A stretch of DNA of 64,000 bases, taken from Crotalaria pallida. Lineage: Eukaryota; Streptophyta; Magnoliopsida; Fabales; Fabaceae. The notes under the pieces are model-generated. The model searched no databases. It was not told the origin of the DNA and worked only from the letters and a program-made list of their open reading frames with translations. Numbering within the stretch: the stretch's first letter is position 1; every line of letters starts with the position of its first letter. Made by a program: the position numbers and the translations under genes. Positions 45,494-57,500 of this stretch are shown here, one piece after another. The DNA lies in assembly GCA_037953625.1 (NCBI GenBank), contig CM075649.1:64503160-64567159 (forward strand), written 5' to 3'.

Positions 45494-45815
45494 TAAATGT
45501 AACATCCTCACTTTTAATAGTTAATTTTAGTTTTTAATAAAATCAAAGTTTGAAAATTCTTTTTAATTTTTGATTTCTTTTGAAAAGTTTTACGAAAATC
45601 CGGCAGAGTTTCCTCTGTTTTTCGGACTTCCCAAATATTCTCTTCTTAAAACCTGTCAGTCCAGAATTACTTAAAAACATAAACTCAACAGAATAAAAAC
45701 CAGTTCAGATCCTAACGCCCGATCAGTACCAGTCTCAGGGCATATAACTACACATATTATAAGTTACAAAAATAACAATTTTTAATATAATAAAATCCAC
45801 TCAGGTATCACAATT

Positions 45816-45877
45816 TCACTCCACGTAGTGGAGAGTTCCCAGTTCGGCCCGCAACAGTGTAAGCTCCGCTTCCGTAC
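45816..45877 (-). other. Possible spliced mini-exon, 5' LTR of E
   Basis: Identical in layout to 40260-40321, behind CATTTTACAG. Confidence 0.35.
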
Positions 45878-46246
45878 CTGTAAAATGATATCAAGAAGGG
45901 TAGCATTACACAGAACTTAAAAAGGTAAATTCTAAAAGAAGACATAGCAAATAACTAAGCCTACTTAATTATTAATATATTTTATTCACAATTAATTCAC
46001 ATAAATAAACTCTTTTAGTTTTTCACTTATTCTCGCATTCTTTTAATTATTGATTTTCTAACAGTTCTCTAATCATTTCTACTTTTTCTTTTCTTTTCTT
46101 TTTCCTTTTCTTTATCATTTTCTTTTTCCTGGTGACTGAGTCCAACAGACCATCAACCCTTTATCTTTATCATGACTGAGTCCAAAAGACCATCAGCCGT
46201 TTCCTTTCTTATCCATTTTCCTTTCCATTCTTTTTCCTTTTAATCG

Positions 46247-46655
46247 ACACGCCTTACCAGGCTCGCATCGATGCCGATACGCCTTCCTAGGCTCGCACCG
46301 GACTTTTATTTACTTTTTAATCGTCTTTTCTTTTCTTTTTAATCGACACGCCCTTCCAGGCTCGTGTCGATGCCGATACGCCTTCCTAGGCTCACACCGG
46401 ACTTTTATTCTCTTTTAATCTTTTTAATCGACACGCCTTCCTAGGCTCGCATCGACGCCGATACGCCTTCCTAGGCTCGCACCGGACTTTTATTCTTTCC
46501 TTTTTAATCTTTTTAATCGACACGCCTTCCTAGGCTCGCATCGACGCCGATACGCCTTCCTAGGCTTGCACCGGACTTCCATTTTTCCTTTTTAATCGAC
46601 ACGTCTTCTCAGGCTCACATCGATGCCGATACGCCTTCACAGGCTCGCATCGGAC
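46247..46655. repeat. Tandem repeat with CCTTCCTAGGCTCGCA units, 5' LTR of E
   Basis: Same five composite units as at 40690-41095, with a few substitutions. Confidence 0.9.
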
Positions 46656-48150
46656 CTCCATTTTTCTTTCCTTTCTTTCTCTTTCTTTTTCTTTCTTTCT
46701 CTTTCTCTTTCTCTTTTCTTTTTCTTTCTCTTTTTCTTTCTCTTTTTCTTTTCCTTCTCTTTCTCTTTTCTTATAGACTTATCATCACATTATTTACTTT
46801 CTACTATTTTCAACATCTTTCTTTCTTTTCCTTTTTTTTTCTTATAATTTAAATAATTCTTTTATACTCATCTAAATCTTTTAGCCTTTATCCTCATTTA
46901 TGACTTATCACATTTTCTACGTTTTCTACTTCATTCTTTTTCTCTTCGTTAGTTTCCCCCGATTTTATCCAACTCTAATCAATACGGCCAAATATAATAT
47001 ATTCTAGTTCTTGTTATTAATTCTTAGTTATTTCTCAGTTTCCCTATCTCAATCAATTACCCAATTCATTGTTCTTATTTCATTAACTATATTAGTTTTA
47101 ATTGCTCTATTCTCTTAATCAAACTTTTCAATTATTTCACTCCAACTTCCCTCATTATGTACTCTCTCTTAGTTTTCTTATTTTTTCGTAAATCCACTTA
47201 TCGTTTTCCTTATTTTATTTTAAATCTTAATTCATCATTTTATTTCTATTCTCTACTTTACTCCGCGTGCATTCCGTATTCCTTGTTCTAGACTCTCTTT
47301 TACCCTTTTTGTTTCTTTACCTCCCCTATAGCTTTTACTTTATAATTTCCCACATTTTGTTTTATATTAACTATTTCAATATCCTAAATACGCTCATCCA
47401 TTCTGGGACTTATTCTATGCTCATACATCTTATTCCCTAAGGTGTGGTTTCTCGTCACAATTTTATTTACTTTATTTCTATCAACGGGGTACCCAAAGGT
47501 TCATTAACATACTTTTAATTACTCTATTCCTAGCTACCACTATATAATCCTAGAATTTACTTCTTAAGCAAAGGTAACGCGAACCCTCTTACCTCGGGCT
47601 TTTTAAATAGAACCTGGATTTTAGCTCGGCGACGATGACGGCGTCGGTGTTGCTCCTCGTTAACGGGAACAATTGTGACTGAACCGAGGCAAGGGCTTTG
47701 AGCTTTGAGATTCCCGACACAAGCCCGGCACGATCACAGACCGGTAACGGCGTCGGTGACGTCCGTGGAGAGAGAGAGAGCTCACGGTGAGAGAGAGAGG
47801 GTATGAGGGAGAGAGAGAAAGGCCAAAGGGGGAAAGAGAGCAAAGGACTTATGAGGGTGGTGGGGGTCGTGGTGGTGGTGGCTGGCCGGAAGGGCGTGGT
47901 GGTGGTGGCTGGCCGGAAGGAGAGAGAGATAAAGGAAAGAGAGAGGGAGAGAGAGATTGTGAGGGAAGGAGAGAAAGAGAAGATCTATGGAGGAGGGAGA
48001 GAGAGACCGAGGTGGATGGCGGTGTTGGGCGGAGGTGATGGTGGCGGTCGGAGTCGGAGGAGGGAGGGAGATCGGGTGGAGAGAGAAAGTGGGGTTGGAA
48101 TGGGGGTTTCGACCCCCAAAACGCGTTTTTAATGTTGCAGACCGAAAAAT

Positions 48151-48221
48151 ACTCGAGTGTTTATGTAAACACTCGAGTGTTTTGCCCCAAAATACTCGAG
48201 TATTTCACAAAATACTCGAGT
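48151..48221. promoter_or_regulatory. Four ACTCGAGT palindromes, 5' LTR of E
   Basis: At 48151, 48171, 48194 and 48214; the spacing is identical to the 3' LTR copy. Confidence 0.7.
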
Positions 48222-48622
48222 ATAATGATCAGGTACTGCTAATTTGCTTTTCTATTTTTCTTCTATTTTCCCCTATCTTCAAATTACCATAACTTCTTCG
48301 TTCACCGTTGGATCTTGCTCAAATTTGACGAGCAACCTCCTAAAAATCATATCTTCATATCCAACGGTGGAAATTGTGTTTTGAGTCTTAAATCTTTTAT
48401 TTTGAATTTCCCTTGTTAGCGAATTTAAAACACCGAAAACACCGCTTTTAACCCCCGTTTGGTCTTCTTTAAATTCGCTTTTCGATGCCAATGCTCCTTG
48501 ACTCCTTTATGGCACTCAAAGAATTCCTAATCCATCATTTTAATTCCCTTTTTGGATAATTCTTATTTCAAAATCTTATTGTTATTCTAATTATTATTAG
48601 AATTAAAATTCGGGATGTTACA

Positions 48623-48627
48623 TATGA
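48623..48627. repeat. Target site duplication of element E, right copy (TATGA)
   Basis: Exact repeat of 39937-39941. Confidence 0.93.
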
Positions 48628-49049
48628 CACTCACTTAATAACCCATGTAGCATTCTCATGGCGGGTCAATCCAGTACACAATTGTCCCAATGTGTACTTA
48701 CGTGAAGACTTGATATCCCATATCCATGACCGGTGAGATACAGTCATCAGTCTGCCACATACTAGTCTCGATGTATTATAGTTGTCCTTATTAACTATAA
48801 TACTCGACTAGGGAATCTTTAAGGATAATTATCAATCAATAAGATCTCACTATCAAGTCATGTACTTGATATTCTTATGACATTGAACTTATAATCCTAA
48901 GGACTTTATTACATCTATTTTAATTAAACAATTAAAGCATAAATATAATAAATGAAATGCCTCATTATTATTAATAGTAATAATCCATAAACATGAAATA
49001 AGTACAAGTAAAAGAGAAAATACGATTGCCACTAGGGCACTCTCCAACA
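48628..49049 (-). repeat. 3' LTR of copia element D, proximal part
   Basis: In sense direction it begins TGTTGGAGAGTGCCCTAGTG at 49049, right after the polypurine tract, and continues beyond element E at 39941. Confidence 0.85.
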
Positions 49050-49060
49050 ATCTCCCACTT
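49050..49060 (-). other. Polypurine tract of copia element D
   Basis: AAGTGGGAGAT on the minus strand next to the LTR start, three bases past the pol stop codon. Confidence 0.85.
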
Positions 49061-49063
49061 GCA

Positions 49064-50890
49064 CTAGTGCCAATCATTCATGTATCTAATACCATAAGCC
49101 CTAACATGTCCCTCATGCTTTTTTATGGCAAGAGGTTTAGTCAGTGGATCAGCAATATTATCATCTGTTGAAACTCTGCATATCTTCACATCTCCTCTGT
49201 CAATTATCTCTCGAATGATGTGAAAACGCCGAAGTATATGTTTGGATTTCTGGTGAGATCTCGGTTCCTTAGCTTGCGCAATGGCTCCATTGTTGTCACA
49301 ATAGAGGTCCACTGGAAACTCAATACTAGGAACAACATCAAGTTCAGTTATGAACTTCTTAATCCAAACCGCATCCTTTGCTGCTTCTGATGCAGCTATA
49401 TACTCAGCTTCTGTTGTAGAATCGGCTACAGTCTCTTGCTTTGAACTCTTCCAGCATATAGCCCCACCATTCAAACAAAATACAAATCCAGATTGTGATC
49501 TGAAATTGTCCTTATGAGTCTGGAAGCTAGCGTCGGTGTAACCCTTTACAACCAGCTCATCTTCATCTCCATATACCAAGAAAGCATCCTTAGTTCTTCT
49601 TAAGTACTTTAGGATATTCTTGACTGCTGTCCAGTGACCTTCACCTGGATCTGACTGGTATCTGCTCGTCATGCTCAAAGCATACGAAACATCAAGTCGA
49701 GTACATATCATGGCATACATGATAGATCCAATTGCAGATGCATATGGAATTCTATCCATGCATTCCCTTTCTTCCTTAGTGGAAGGACACTGTTCCTTTG
49801 ACAAGGTTATACCATGTGACATTGGCAAAGATCCCCTTTTGGAATCCTGCATGTTGAACCGTTTCAACACTTTGTCTATGTACGAACTTTGACTTAGGCC
49901 AAGCAATCTCCTTGATCTATCTCTATAAATCTTGATGCCTAATATATAGGTTGCTTCACCCAAATCCTTCATAGAAAAACAATTCCCTAACCAAGTCTTA
50001 ACAGACTGTAAGGTAGGAATGTCATTCCCGATGAGTAGTATGTCATCCACATACAACACAAGAAAGACAATGCGCTCCCACTAACCTTCTTATATACACA
50101 AGACTCTTCTTCGTTCTTGATGAAACCAAATTGTTTGATTGCATCATCGAATCGAATATTCCAACTCCTAGAAGCTTGTTTCAATCCATAAATGGATCGT
50201 TGCAGTTTACAAACCTTTCCAGCATCCTTTGGATCAACAAAACCTTCAGGCTGTGTCATATACACATCCTCTAAAAGATTTCCATTAAGGAAAGCAGTTT
50301 TGACATCCATCTGCCAGATTTCATAATCATGAAATGCTGCAATAGCAAGCAAGATCCTAATGGATTTAAGCATGGCAACTAGTGAAAAAGTTTCATCATA
50401 GTCAATACCATGAACTTGTTTGAAACCTTTAGCAACCAATCGTCCTTTAAAGGTATGTACATTACCATCCATGTCAGTCTTCTTCTTGAAAACCCATTTG
50501 CACCCAATTGGTTTTGCCCCATCAGGTAGATCAACCAAGATCCAAACTTGGTTGGTGTGTATGGACTCCATCTCAGATCTCATGGCTTGAAGCCATTTCT
50601 CAGAGTCAGGGCTGTTTATAGCCTCTTGGTAAGTAGTAGGTTCATTTTGATCAAAAATCATAATGTCATCCTCTTGAGTCAAGAGAAATCCATATCTCTC
50701 TGGCTGAAGAGGAATCCTACTTGACCTACGCAAAACTTGTGTAACTTGAGCAGGTTGTACATCCACAACATCTTGTGGAACTTGCTCAACATCCATCGCT
50801 TGGTCTTGGCTACTTTGGGATTCTTGAATCTCATCAAGATCTATTTTCCTCCCACTATTTCCTTTAGAGAGAAATTCTCTTTCAAGAAAC
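49064..50890 (-). pseudogene. copia pol: RT and RNase H of element D, frameshifted
   Basis: From about residue 1 of the preserved part (MFLEREFLSKGNSGRK) the frame holds a linker, then reverse transcriptase (WVFKKK, RLVAKGF, MDVKTAFLNG, YGLKQASR), the catalytic LYVDDILLIG, and RNase H with YTDASF, STTEAEYIA and LYCDNNGAI, ending in a TAG at 49064. A one-base loss (or two-base gain) near 50075, just before YVDD, splits it into two frames. The start is cut by element C at 50891. Domain order RT then RNase H at the very end of pol, and sequence style, are those of Ty1/copia; I cannot fix the lineage. Confidence 0.93.
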
Positions 50891-51291
50891 ATGTGACACC
50901 CTTCCGGATTACCCAAATATAATATAGTAATTAAGCTTTTATATTGGATAATATATGGACTTGTGAGTGTTAAGAAAATAACCGAAATAAAATTTTCCTT
51001 TTTAAACGGGTGCACAAACCGTCATTTGGAATTCTTGGAGAATAAACTTTAAACCATTTCAAAACATTTGTAAGGAGTTCGGCGATCTCTAAAACCTTTT
51101 CACAAATAGGGTAACATTCGCTCTTTGGAAACATCTTTGTATCATACGAGTAATCAAAGTTACCCATGCTTTGTTCGATAAAACTGATACAATCAAATAA
51201 TATTTATAGCCGAGCTCTTAAGTAGATTAAATCAGAGTAAAGCGGAATTTATCGGACTATGCGATTTAATGGTAAGATAAACATAAGTTTT

Positions 51292-51295
<4 letters not shown>

Positions 51296-51346
<51 letters not shown>
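51296..51346. repeat. (TA)n microsatellite in the 3' LTR of C
   Basis: About 50 bp of TA; the homologous run in the 5' LTR (59585-59600) is about 16 bp, so it expanded or contracted after the LTRs were formed. Confidence 0.95.
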
Positions 51347-51350
<4 letters not shown>

Positions 51351-51677
51351 GAGTGGTGAGTACATAGTCCCATGATCAAAGTCTCCAAGATTCAACATAT
51401 ACAAGCCCATAAACAGATCTACATAATAGTGTATCTAAACCCCTAGAGTACTCCAAAAGTATATCTACAATTTATGTACATAACCAAAACATAAACTCCA
51501 AGGGTGGTCACGTAGATCTGGCATCATCAGATGTAGTAGTAGTGATAGCAGCAGTCTCCAAGAAACATAAGTAGTAAGGTAGTAGCATCATCATCAACAT
51601 AGCAGCAGCAGCATGTCTCCTCCACAGCATCCGCACATCGGATCCACCGATCCTCATCACATACCATATGCATATAC

Positions 51678-52148
51678 CTAGGGATCATCGTCCCTCCAAT
51701 CACTCCCAGTAGAATGCACGACAGGCTCGCTCCCACTCTCGTCCTCCACCGAATCCTCCTCGATCTCATCCGAGGGAGAGTGTACCCTACCACTGGGTAC
51801 CGGGTCAGGTGATGGTGAAACCCTTACTGGGCTCCTCGGATCAGAAGGGGGAATCTCCTCGCAGACGACTCTCGAAGTAAAAGGGTGAGAGCGGGTAGGT
51901 CGAAAACGAAAACTATGGTAAGAGCGAGCTGGTCGCGTGGGAGGTGGTCCATGGTAAGTGTAAAACGGGGGTACATGCATAGTGTATATGATGGGAATCC
52001 TAAATCTACGAGGACGGAATCGGATCAACGGGTTCGGGTGGTAGAAGGTAACCTCTACCTCTCCCTCGAACACTGCGTGATGGTCCTCATAGATCCATGT
52101 GCCACTAGGAAGTGGCCGGATCTCGATGCAAGCAATGTAACGAGACAT
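51678..52148 (-). CDS. LTR-encoded small protein, C type (156 aa), intact
   Basis: The ATG at 52148 is three bases behind an acceptor-like CCCTTGTAG. MSRYIACIEIRPLPSGTW is followed by IYEDHHAVFEGEVEVTFYHP and RFRPRRFRIPIIYTMHVP, nearly the A sequence, then a Pro/Arg/Ser-rich middle and an acidic tail (SDEIEEDSVEDESGSEP). In the first ~74 codons I counted about 29 silent and 14 replacement codon differences from the A 5' copy, the pattern expected of a protein kept by selection. It is on the sense strand of the LTR. No known domain recognised. Function unknown. Confidence 0.7.
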   Translation of the reverse strand: MSRYIACIEIRPLPSGTWIYEDHHAVFEGEVEVTFYHPNPLIRFRPRRFRIPIIYTMHVPPFYTYHGPPPTRPARSYHSFRFRPTRSHPFTSRVVCEEIPPSDPRSPVRVSPSPDPVPSGRVHSPSDEIEEDSVEDESGSEPVVHSTGSDWRDDDP

Positions 52149-52151
52149 CAC

Positions 52152-53795
52152 CTACAAGGGCATAGGGGTAAGCAATTATATACACATAACCAATAGAGAA
52201 TAAATTGTGCAATATGAATATGTAAATATGCATCAATTAACAACAATCACATATAACACTTAGCAGTTAATGAATGCACATAGGATGCTCACACTTATTT
52301 CATTTATCACAATTAATTTAAATGAGTGGCATGATGCATGAATTTAGCTCTCAAGCCTATCTCCATCATACTATGTCACTCTCTGACGTCCATCCCTGAC
52401 AACCCAGCACTCAAAAGTGCGTTGTATTCCTAGGTATACAACAATTCGTACATTCACCTAGAATGTACACGACAAGCTTGGTATCCATGCCACCCGAGCA
52501 TATCCCGTCATCCAAACGGACCGTCATCCAAACGGTATAACCATATCGCCATCCACTCAGCCGACCACGTCAACGACGTGTCATCAAGAAAGCGTATTGG
52601 CACTCCCAGAGGCCCTCCACATGTTTACCAAAAACATGATATACGTCCTACCATCCAAACTCCAATATGAATGCGTTAACTTACTTAGAAGGGATTGATT
52701 GATGTTTTATCCTTTTATTAATACATTACGTGCCTCTCAAGCAACGTATCATTACTCAAATGAAAACATCATAACATCAATCAATTTCCTTTAAGTCCAG
52801 GATCACTTGGTTTATTGTCCTTTAAGAGTTACAAAATGTTTTAGAATTAAAAATGGTATTTTTAAGTATCTGACTAAAAATACTCGAGTGTTTTCCAAAA
52901 TACTCGAGTAGTTTATCATTTTCCAGATTCTACTCGAGTGGTTCATAATTATACTCGAGTCGTTCATGTCTTTTCAGAGATTTAGGTTTTCAGGTCTTCA
53001 TAAATATACTCGAGTAATTCATGAGATACTCGAGTATTCCATTACCCAGAATACTCGAGTAGTTCATATATTACTCGAGTGTCCAATCTGATTCTCAAGT
53101 TGGTGCGCCAATTTTCACTCTGGTGCACCACGAAATACTCGAGTGTTAAGCCAAATACTCGAGTATCTGCAGACAGACTAGACTGAAACTTGGTTTTTAC
53201 ATACCATTTCAATTTCTAAACATTTTTAACCCAAACCAATGATAAAAAAAGTTCACATACCATATATTGAACATGTTGCAATACTCATTTCATATCAAAT
53301 AACCAATTTGATAGAGAATCAACCATTTATGCATAATTTACACAATTTAGCAACTCAACACCTCAAATTGCAAAATAAGCATAATACTCATAAAATAGTG
53401 GTCATTTAAGCTTGCATGCATGATATAAAACTTGCTCATCACAGTCATAGAGCATGGATTGGTCTCCAAACCAAAGTTCCTATTCAACCTAAGCCCTTAG
53501 AGCCTCTTGGTGGCTCTCTAACACAATTAATGAAATTTAACTCTATCTAGTGAATATAATTACTTCCCCTTACCTCTCAGACGTGAATCAAACAAGAAAT
53601 TCCCCAAAGAAAAGCTCCACAGCACCAAAAGCACTTTAACCCAACATGCAGAGCAGTTGTGAGTGCAACACCAAAGTGGAATTGGTTCACACATGAAACA
53701 GAGAATAGAATTAGGGAAATTAGATTTTCTAGACTCTATGCAACATAATCTAACTAAGGAAATCGAATTTGAGACTTAGAGATTCATGAGCTTAC
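52152..53795 (-). other. Putative intron inside the 3' LTR of C
   Basis: GTAAGC start at 53795 after TTTCTG, and TTGTAG end at 52152; 1644 bp. Both boundaries are alignable with those of element A. The other LTR has an intron of equal length (62048-60405). Confidence 0.5.
52882..53164. repeat. Ten-copy ACTCGAGT palindrome cluster, 3' LTR of C
   Basis: Ten exact copies in 283 bp within the putative intron, the same number and place as in element A although the intervening sequence differs. Confidence 0.9.
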
Positions 53796-54059
53796 CAGAA
53801 ATCAAGATCAAAGTAAGCTCCAAGCAACACTTTGACAGAACAAACTCCAACTTCTCAACTCCAATACTCCCAACACACTCACTCAATTCTCACGATTTTT
53901 ATGTCTATACAAAGCTCGTGATGTGAGCTTTGTATTCGTGTATCACTCAAGCCTTAACACTCAGAATTGAAAGAGAATCGAAGAGAACAAACTCAGAACC
54001 CTAACTTCATCAACAAAGCAAGTTTGATCAAAAATTCTCAGCCAAGGATCGTTGATGAG

Positions 54060-54068
54060 CTTAAATAG
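54060..54068 (-). promoter_or_regulatory. TATA box, 3' LTR of C
   Basis: CTATTTAAG on the minus strand, the same motif as in A and B. Confidence 0.62.
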
Positions 54069-54198
54069 GAATTGAGGAGACTCATGCAGGTCGACACGAC
54101 CTCCTTGGACGTGGAATGAAGATGATTTCGTGTCACCAACACAGAATCGTTGGTGCTGACTCACCAAACGCACTAACTCGTGCAATTTGACCCAAAAT

Positions 54199-54226
54199 AC
54201 TCGAGTTTTTCAGAAAATACTCGAGT
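54199..54226. promoter_or_regulatory. ACTCGAGT palindrome pair in U3, 3' LTR of C
   Basis: At 54199-54206 and 54219-54226, upstream of the TATA box in the sense direction, spaced 20 bp as in A. In the other LTR the second copy has decayed to ACTTGAGT (62471-62478). Confidence 0.6.
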
Positions 54227-54489
54227 ATTTTTCCCAATTTTTGAAAAATAATTATTTTATTTACCTTCCCTCCAAAATCTTTCCTATAATTACCTCTAGG
54301 TCCCAACCCAGGGACTAATATGTAAAATACTCATTTTAGGCATTTATCATATTTATTAAATCAATTCATACACATGTACCAACTATATGAACTCATATTT
54401 TAATCAAGGATTAATATGGAAATAATTAATTATAATTAATTTATAATTAACATTTCATTAATCGGGGATTAAAATTTTGGGGTGTTACA

Positions 54490-54501
54490 CTACTCCCCCA
54501 C
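54490..54501 (-). other. Polypurine tract of element C
   Basis: GTGGGGGAGTAG on the minus strand directly before the 3' LTR, about 30 bp past the pol stop. Confidence 0.85.
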
Positions 54502-54531
54502 TTACAAGGAATTTCGTCCCCGAAATTCAAC

Positions 54532-57500
54532 TCATACAAACAAATCAGGATAATCCTGACGCATCTTATCCTCTAGTTCCCACGATGCTTCCATTACATC
54601 GCCACACACCCAGGCGACTTTGACCAGGCGAATGTCTTTCCCTCTAAGCTGCTTGAATCTTCGATCTTCAATACGAACTGGCACAACTTTGAAGGTTAGG
54701 TTCTCCTGAATTTCTAAGTCATCAGGTTGGATTCTAAGGACAATGGTGGGGTCATGGACATATCTTTTTAGTTGAGACACATGGAATACATTATGAAGGT
54801 TAGTTAATGACGGAGGCAAAGCTAATTGATAAGCTACCGAGCCGACTCTTTTGAGGATTTGATAGGGACAAATGAATTTAGGTGATAGTTTCTGAGTTTT
54901 CAAGGCCCTACTAACACCTTTGGTTGGTACTATTCTAATGAATACATGGTCTCCTTCGGCGAATTCTAAAGGTTTTCTTCTCCTATCAGCATAGTTTTTC
55001 TGCCTACTTTGAGCTGCCCTCATCTTCTCTTGTATCATCTTGATCTGTTCCGTGGTCTCTTGCACAAAATCTGGTCCAACCAGAGAATTCTCCCCCACTT
55101 GAAACCAACATAACGGCGTCTGACACTTTCTCCCATACAAAGCTTCAAATGGTGCCATTCCAATACTCGTGTGGTAACTGTTGTTGTAAGTGAACTCCAC
55201 GAGTGGCAACATCTGCTCCCAATTCCCTTGTCCTTCCAAAGCACAGGCTCGTAGAATGTCCTCCAGTGACTGAATAGTCCTCTCCGTTTGGCCATCAGTC
55301 TGAGGATGGTATGCAGAACTTAGTTTCAATCTTGAACCCAAGGCTCTATGCAGATCTTCCCAAAACTTCGATGTAAATCTCGGGTCGCGATCTGACACAA
55401 TGCTTGATGGTACACCGTGCAGACGAACAACTTCTTTGAGGTACAACTGAGTGAGCTTTTCCAACGAATAACGCATATTCACGGGAATGAAATGCGCTGA
55501 CTTGGTCAAACGATCCACGATCACCCAGATTGCATCATGACCAGTAGATGTCCTTGGCAATCCCGACACGAAATCCATCGAGATGCTATCCCATTTCCAC
55601 AACAGAATCTCCAAAGGAAGTAACTCTCATCCTGGCCTTTGATGTTCCACCTTGGCCTTTTGACACACCAAACAACAGGCCACATACTCAGCTACGTCTT
55701 TCTTCAAACCAGGCCACCAAAATAGCTTCTTTAAGTCCTGGTACATTTTGGTAGCTCCCGGATGCATACTCATCTTACTCTTATGCGCTTCATCCAGAAT
55801 CATCCTTCTTACTTCTAAATCATCAGGCACACAAATCCTTGTTTTAAAGCGAAGGATTCCATCCTCCCCTTCTTGAAATTCCAATTCCTTTCCTTCTTCC
55901 ATCAATTTCCTCTTTTCCATGAGTTTCCCATCCTTGTGTTGCAATTCCCGAATCCTTTGTAGAAACTCATTAGCAATCTGCAGCATTCCCATCTTGATAC
56001 TTGTCGGCTCCACTTGCATCGTCAAACTCAAATCCCGGAATTCCTCTATCAGTGCAGCTTCTCTGACCATCATTGCACTGATGTGCATTGCCTTTCTACT
56101 CAATGCATCTGCCACAACATTGGCCTTCCCCGGATGGTAATGGAGCTCGAACTCATAATCTTTCAAAAACTCCATCCATCGACGCTGCCTCATATTCAAC
56201 TCTTTCTGATCGAAGAGGTACTTTAAACTCTTATGGTCACTGAACACTCGGAACGTAGTGCCATAGAGATAGTGCCTCACGTAGTGCCATAGAGATAGTG
56301 CCTCCAGATCTTTAATGCAAACACTACAGCTGCCAGCTCCAGATCATGGGTTGGATAGTTCATTTCATGAAATTTTAGCTGTCTCGAGGCATAGGCGACG
56401 ACTTGCCCTTCTTGCATCAAAACACACCCAAGTCCTTGTTTCGACGCGTCACAGTACACATCAAAACTCTTCTGGGTATCGGGCAGAACCAATATAGGAG
56501 ACGATGTCAACTTTTCCTTCAATTCTCGAAAACTCCTTTCACACTTCTCATCCCATAGGAATAGTTGATCTTTCCGAGTCAACTTCGTCAAAGGCAGTGC
56601 GATCTTCGAGAAACCTTCTATAAACCTTCTATAGTACCTAGCCAAACCAAGAAAGCTTCTCACCTCCGTGACCGACTTTGGTTGCTCCCATTGCAAAACC
56701 GAACTCACTTTCGTTGGATCAACGGCTATTCCCTTGTCTGAAATCACATGCCCTAAGAACTTGACCTCCTTCATCCAGAACTCACACTTTGTAAGTTTGG
56801 CGTACAATTGCTTCTCCTTTAGGATGCTCAACACTATCCTCAAGTGTTCGGCATGCTCCTCCGAGCTCTTAGAGTAAATGAGAATATAATCAATGAACAC
56901 AACCACGAACGAATCTAAATAAGGTCTAAAGATTCGATTCATGTAGTCCATGAAAATGGCTGGTGCATTAGTCAATCCAAACGGCATCACGACATACTCA
57001 TAATGTCCGTATCGAGATCGAAATGCAGTCTTAGAGATATCCTCTTCTCTTATCCTGATCTGATGGTATCCTGACCTCAAATCGATCTTAGAAAATACTG
57101 AAGCTCCACGAACTTGATCCATAAGGTCATCTATCCTCGGCAATGGATACTTGTTCTTGATCGTGACCTTACTCAACTGTCTGTAGTCGATGCACATCCT
57201 CATGTTGCCATCCTTCTTCTTGACAAACAAAACCGGAGCACCCCAAGGTGACACGCTTGGTCGAATCATCTGCTTCTGCAACAGTTCCTCAATCTGCTTC
57301 TTCATTTCCGCCATTTCCGGTGGTGCCATTCTATAGGGAGCGATAGAAATGGGACCAGCTCCCGGAACTAAGTCGATACCGAATTCAATTTCTCTCCTTG
57401 GTGGCAGACCAGGGATCTCATCAGTAAAAACTTCCGGAAAGTCTCTAACAATAGGGATTTCTTCCATCCTTGGACCATTCTCGTCCACCTCAGAGTTGAA

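Larger units (their letters stand above)
39942..48622 (-). mobile_element. Element E: complete non-coding LTR element (LARD-like)
   Basis: Both LTRs (39942-43081, 3140 bp; 45498-48622, 3125 bp), a perfect primer site on the minus strand (45493-45482), a polypurine tract next to the left LTR, and TSD TATGA are all present. The 2.4-kb interior has no gag or pol. The LTRs are very similar by eye. It would need proteins from another element. It is inserted in the LTR of copia element D. Confidence 0.92.
45498..48622 (-). repeat. 5' LTR of element E (3125 bp)
   Basis: Partner of 39942-43081 with the same order of features: mini-exon 45816-45877, CCTAGG tandem array 46247-46655, CT microsatellite 46664-46780, TATA box near 47605, GA-rich tract about 47770-48090, ACTCGAGT palindromes 48151-48221. 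Confidence 0.92.
38820..50891 (-). mobile_element. Element D: Ty1/copia retrotransposon, 3' half only
   Basis: Minus orientation. 3' LTR 49049-48628 plus 39941-38820 (split by element E, 1544 bp when rejoined), polypurine tract 49050-49060, and pol up to 50891 where element C begins. The part upstream of RT, including gag, protease, integrase and the 5' LTR, is not found right of C. The outer LTR end reads TATTAGG where TGTTAGG would be usual, a probable point mutation. The TSD cannot be tested. Confidence 0.85.
50892..54489 (-). repeat. 3' LTR of element C (3598 bp)
   Basis: Plus-strand start TGTGACACCC, end GGGGTGTTACA. It contains the intact small-protein frame, an ACTCGAGT cluster (52882-53164), donor-like GTAAGC (from 53795), TATA box (54068-54060), the U3 palindrome pair, and a (TA)n run at about 51296-51346 that is only about 16 bp in the other LTR. 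Confidence 0.92.
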
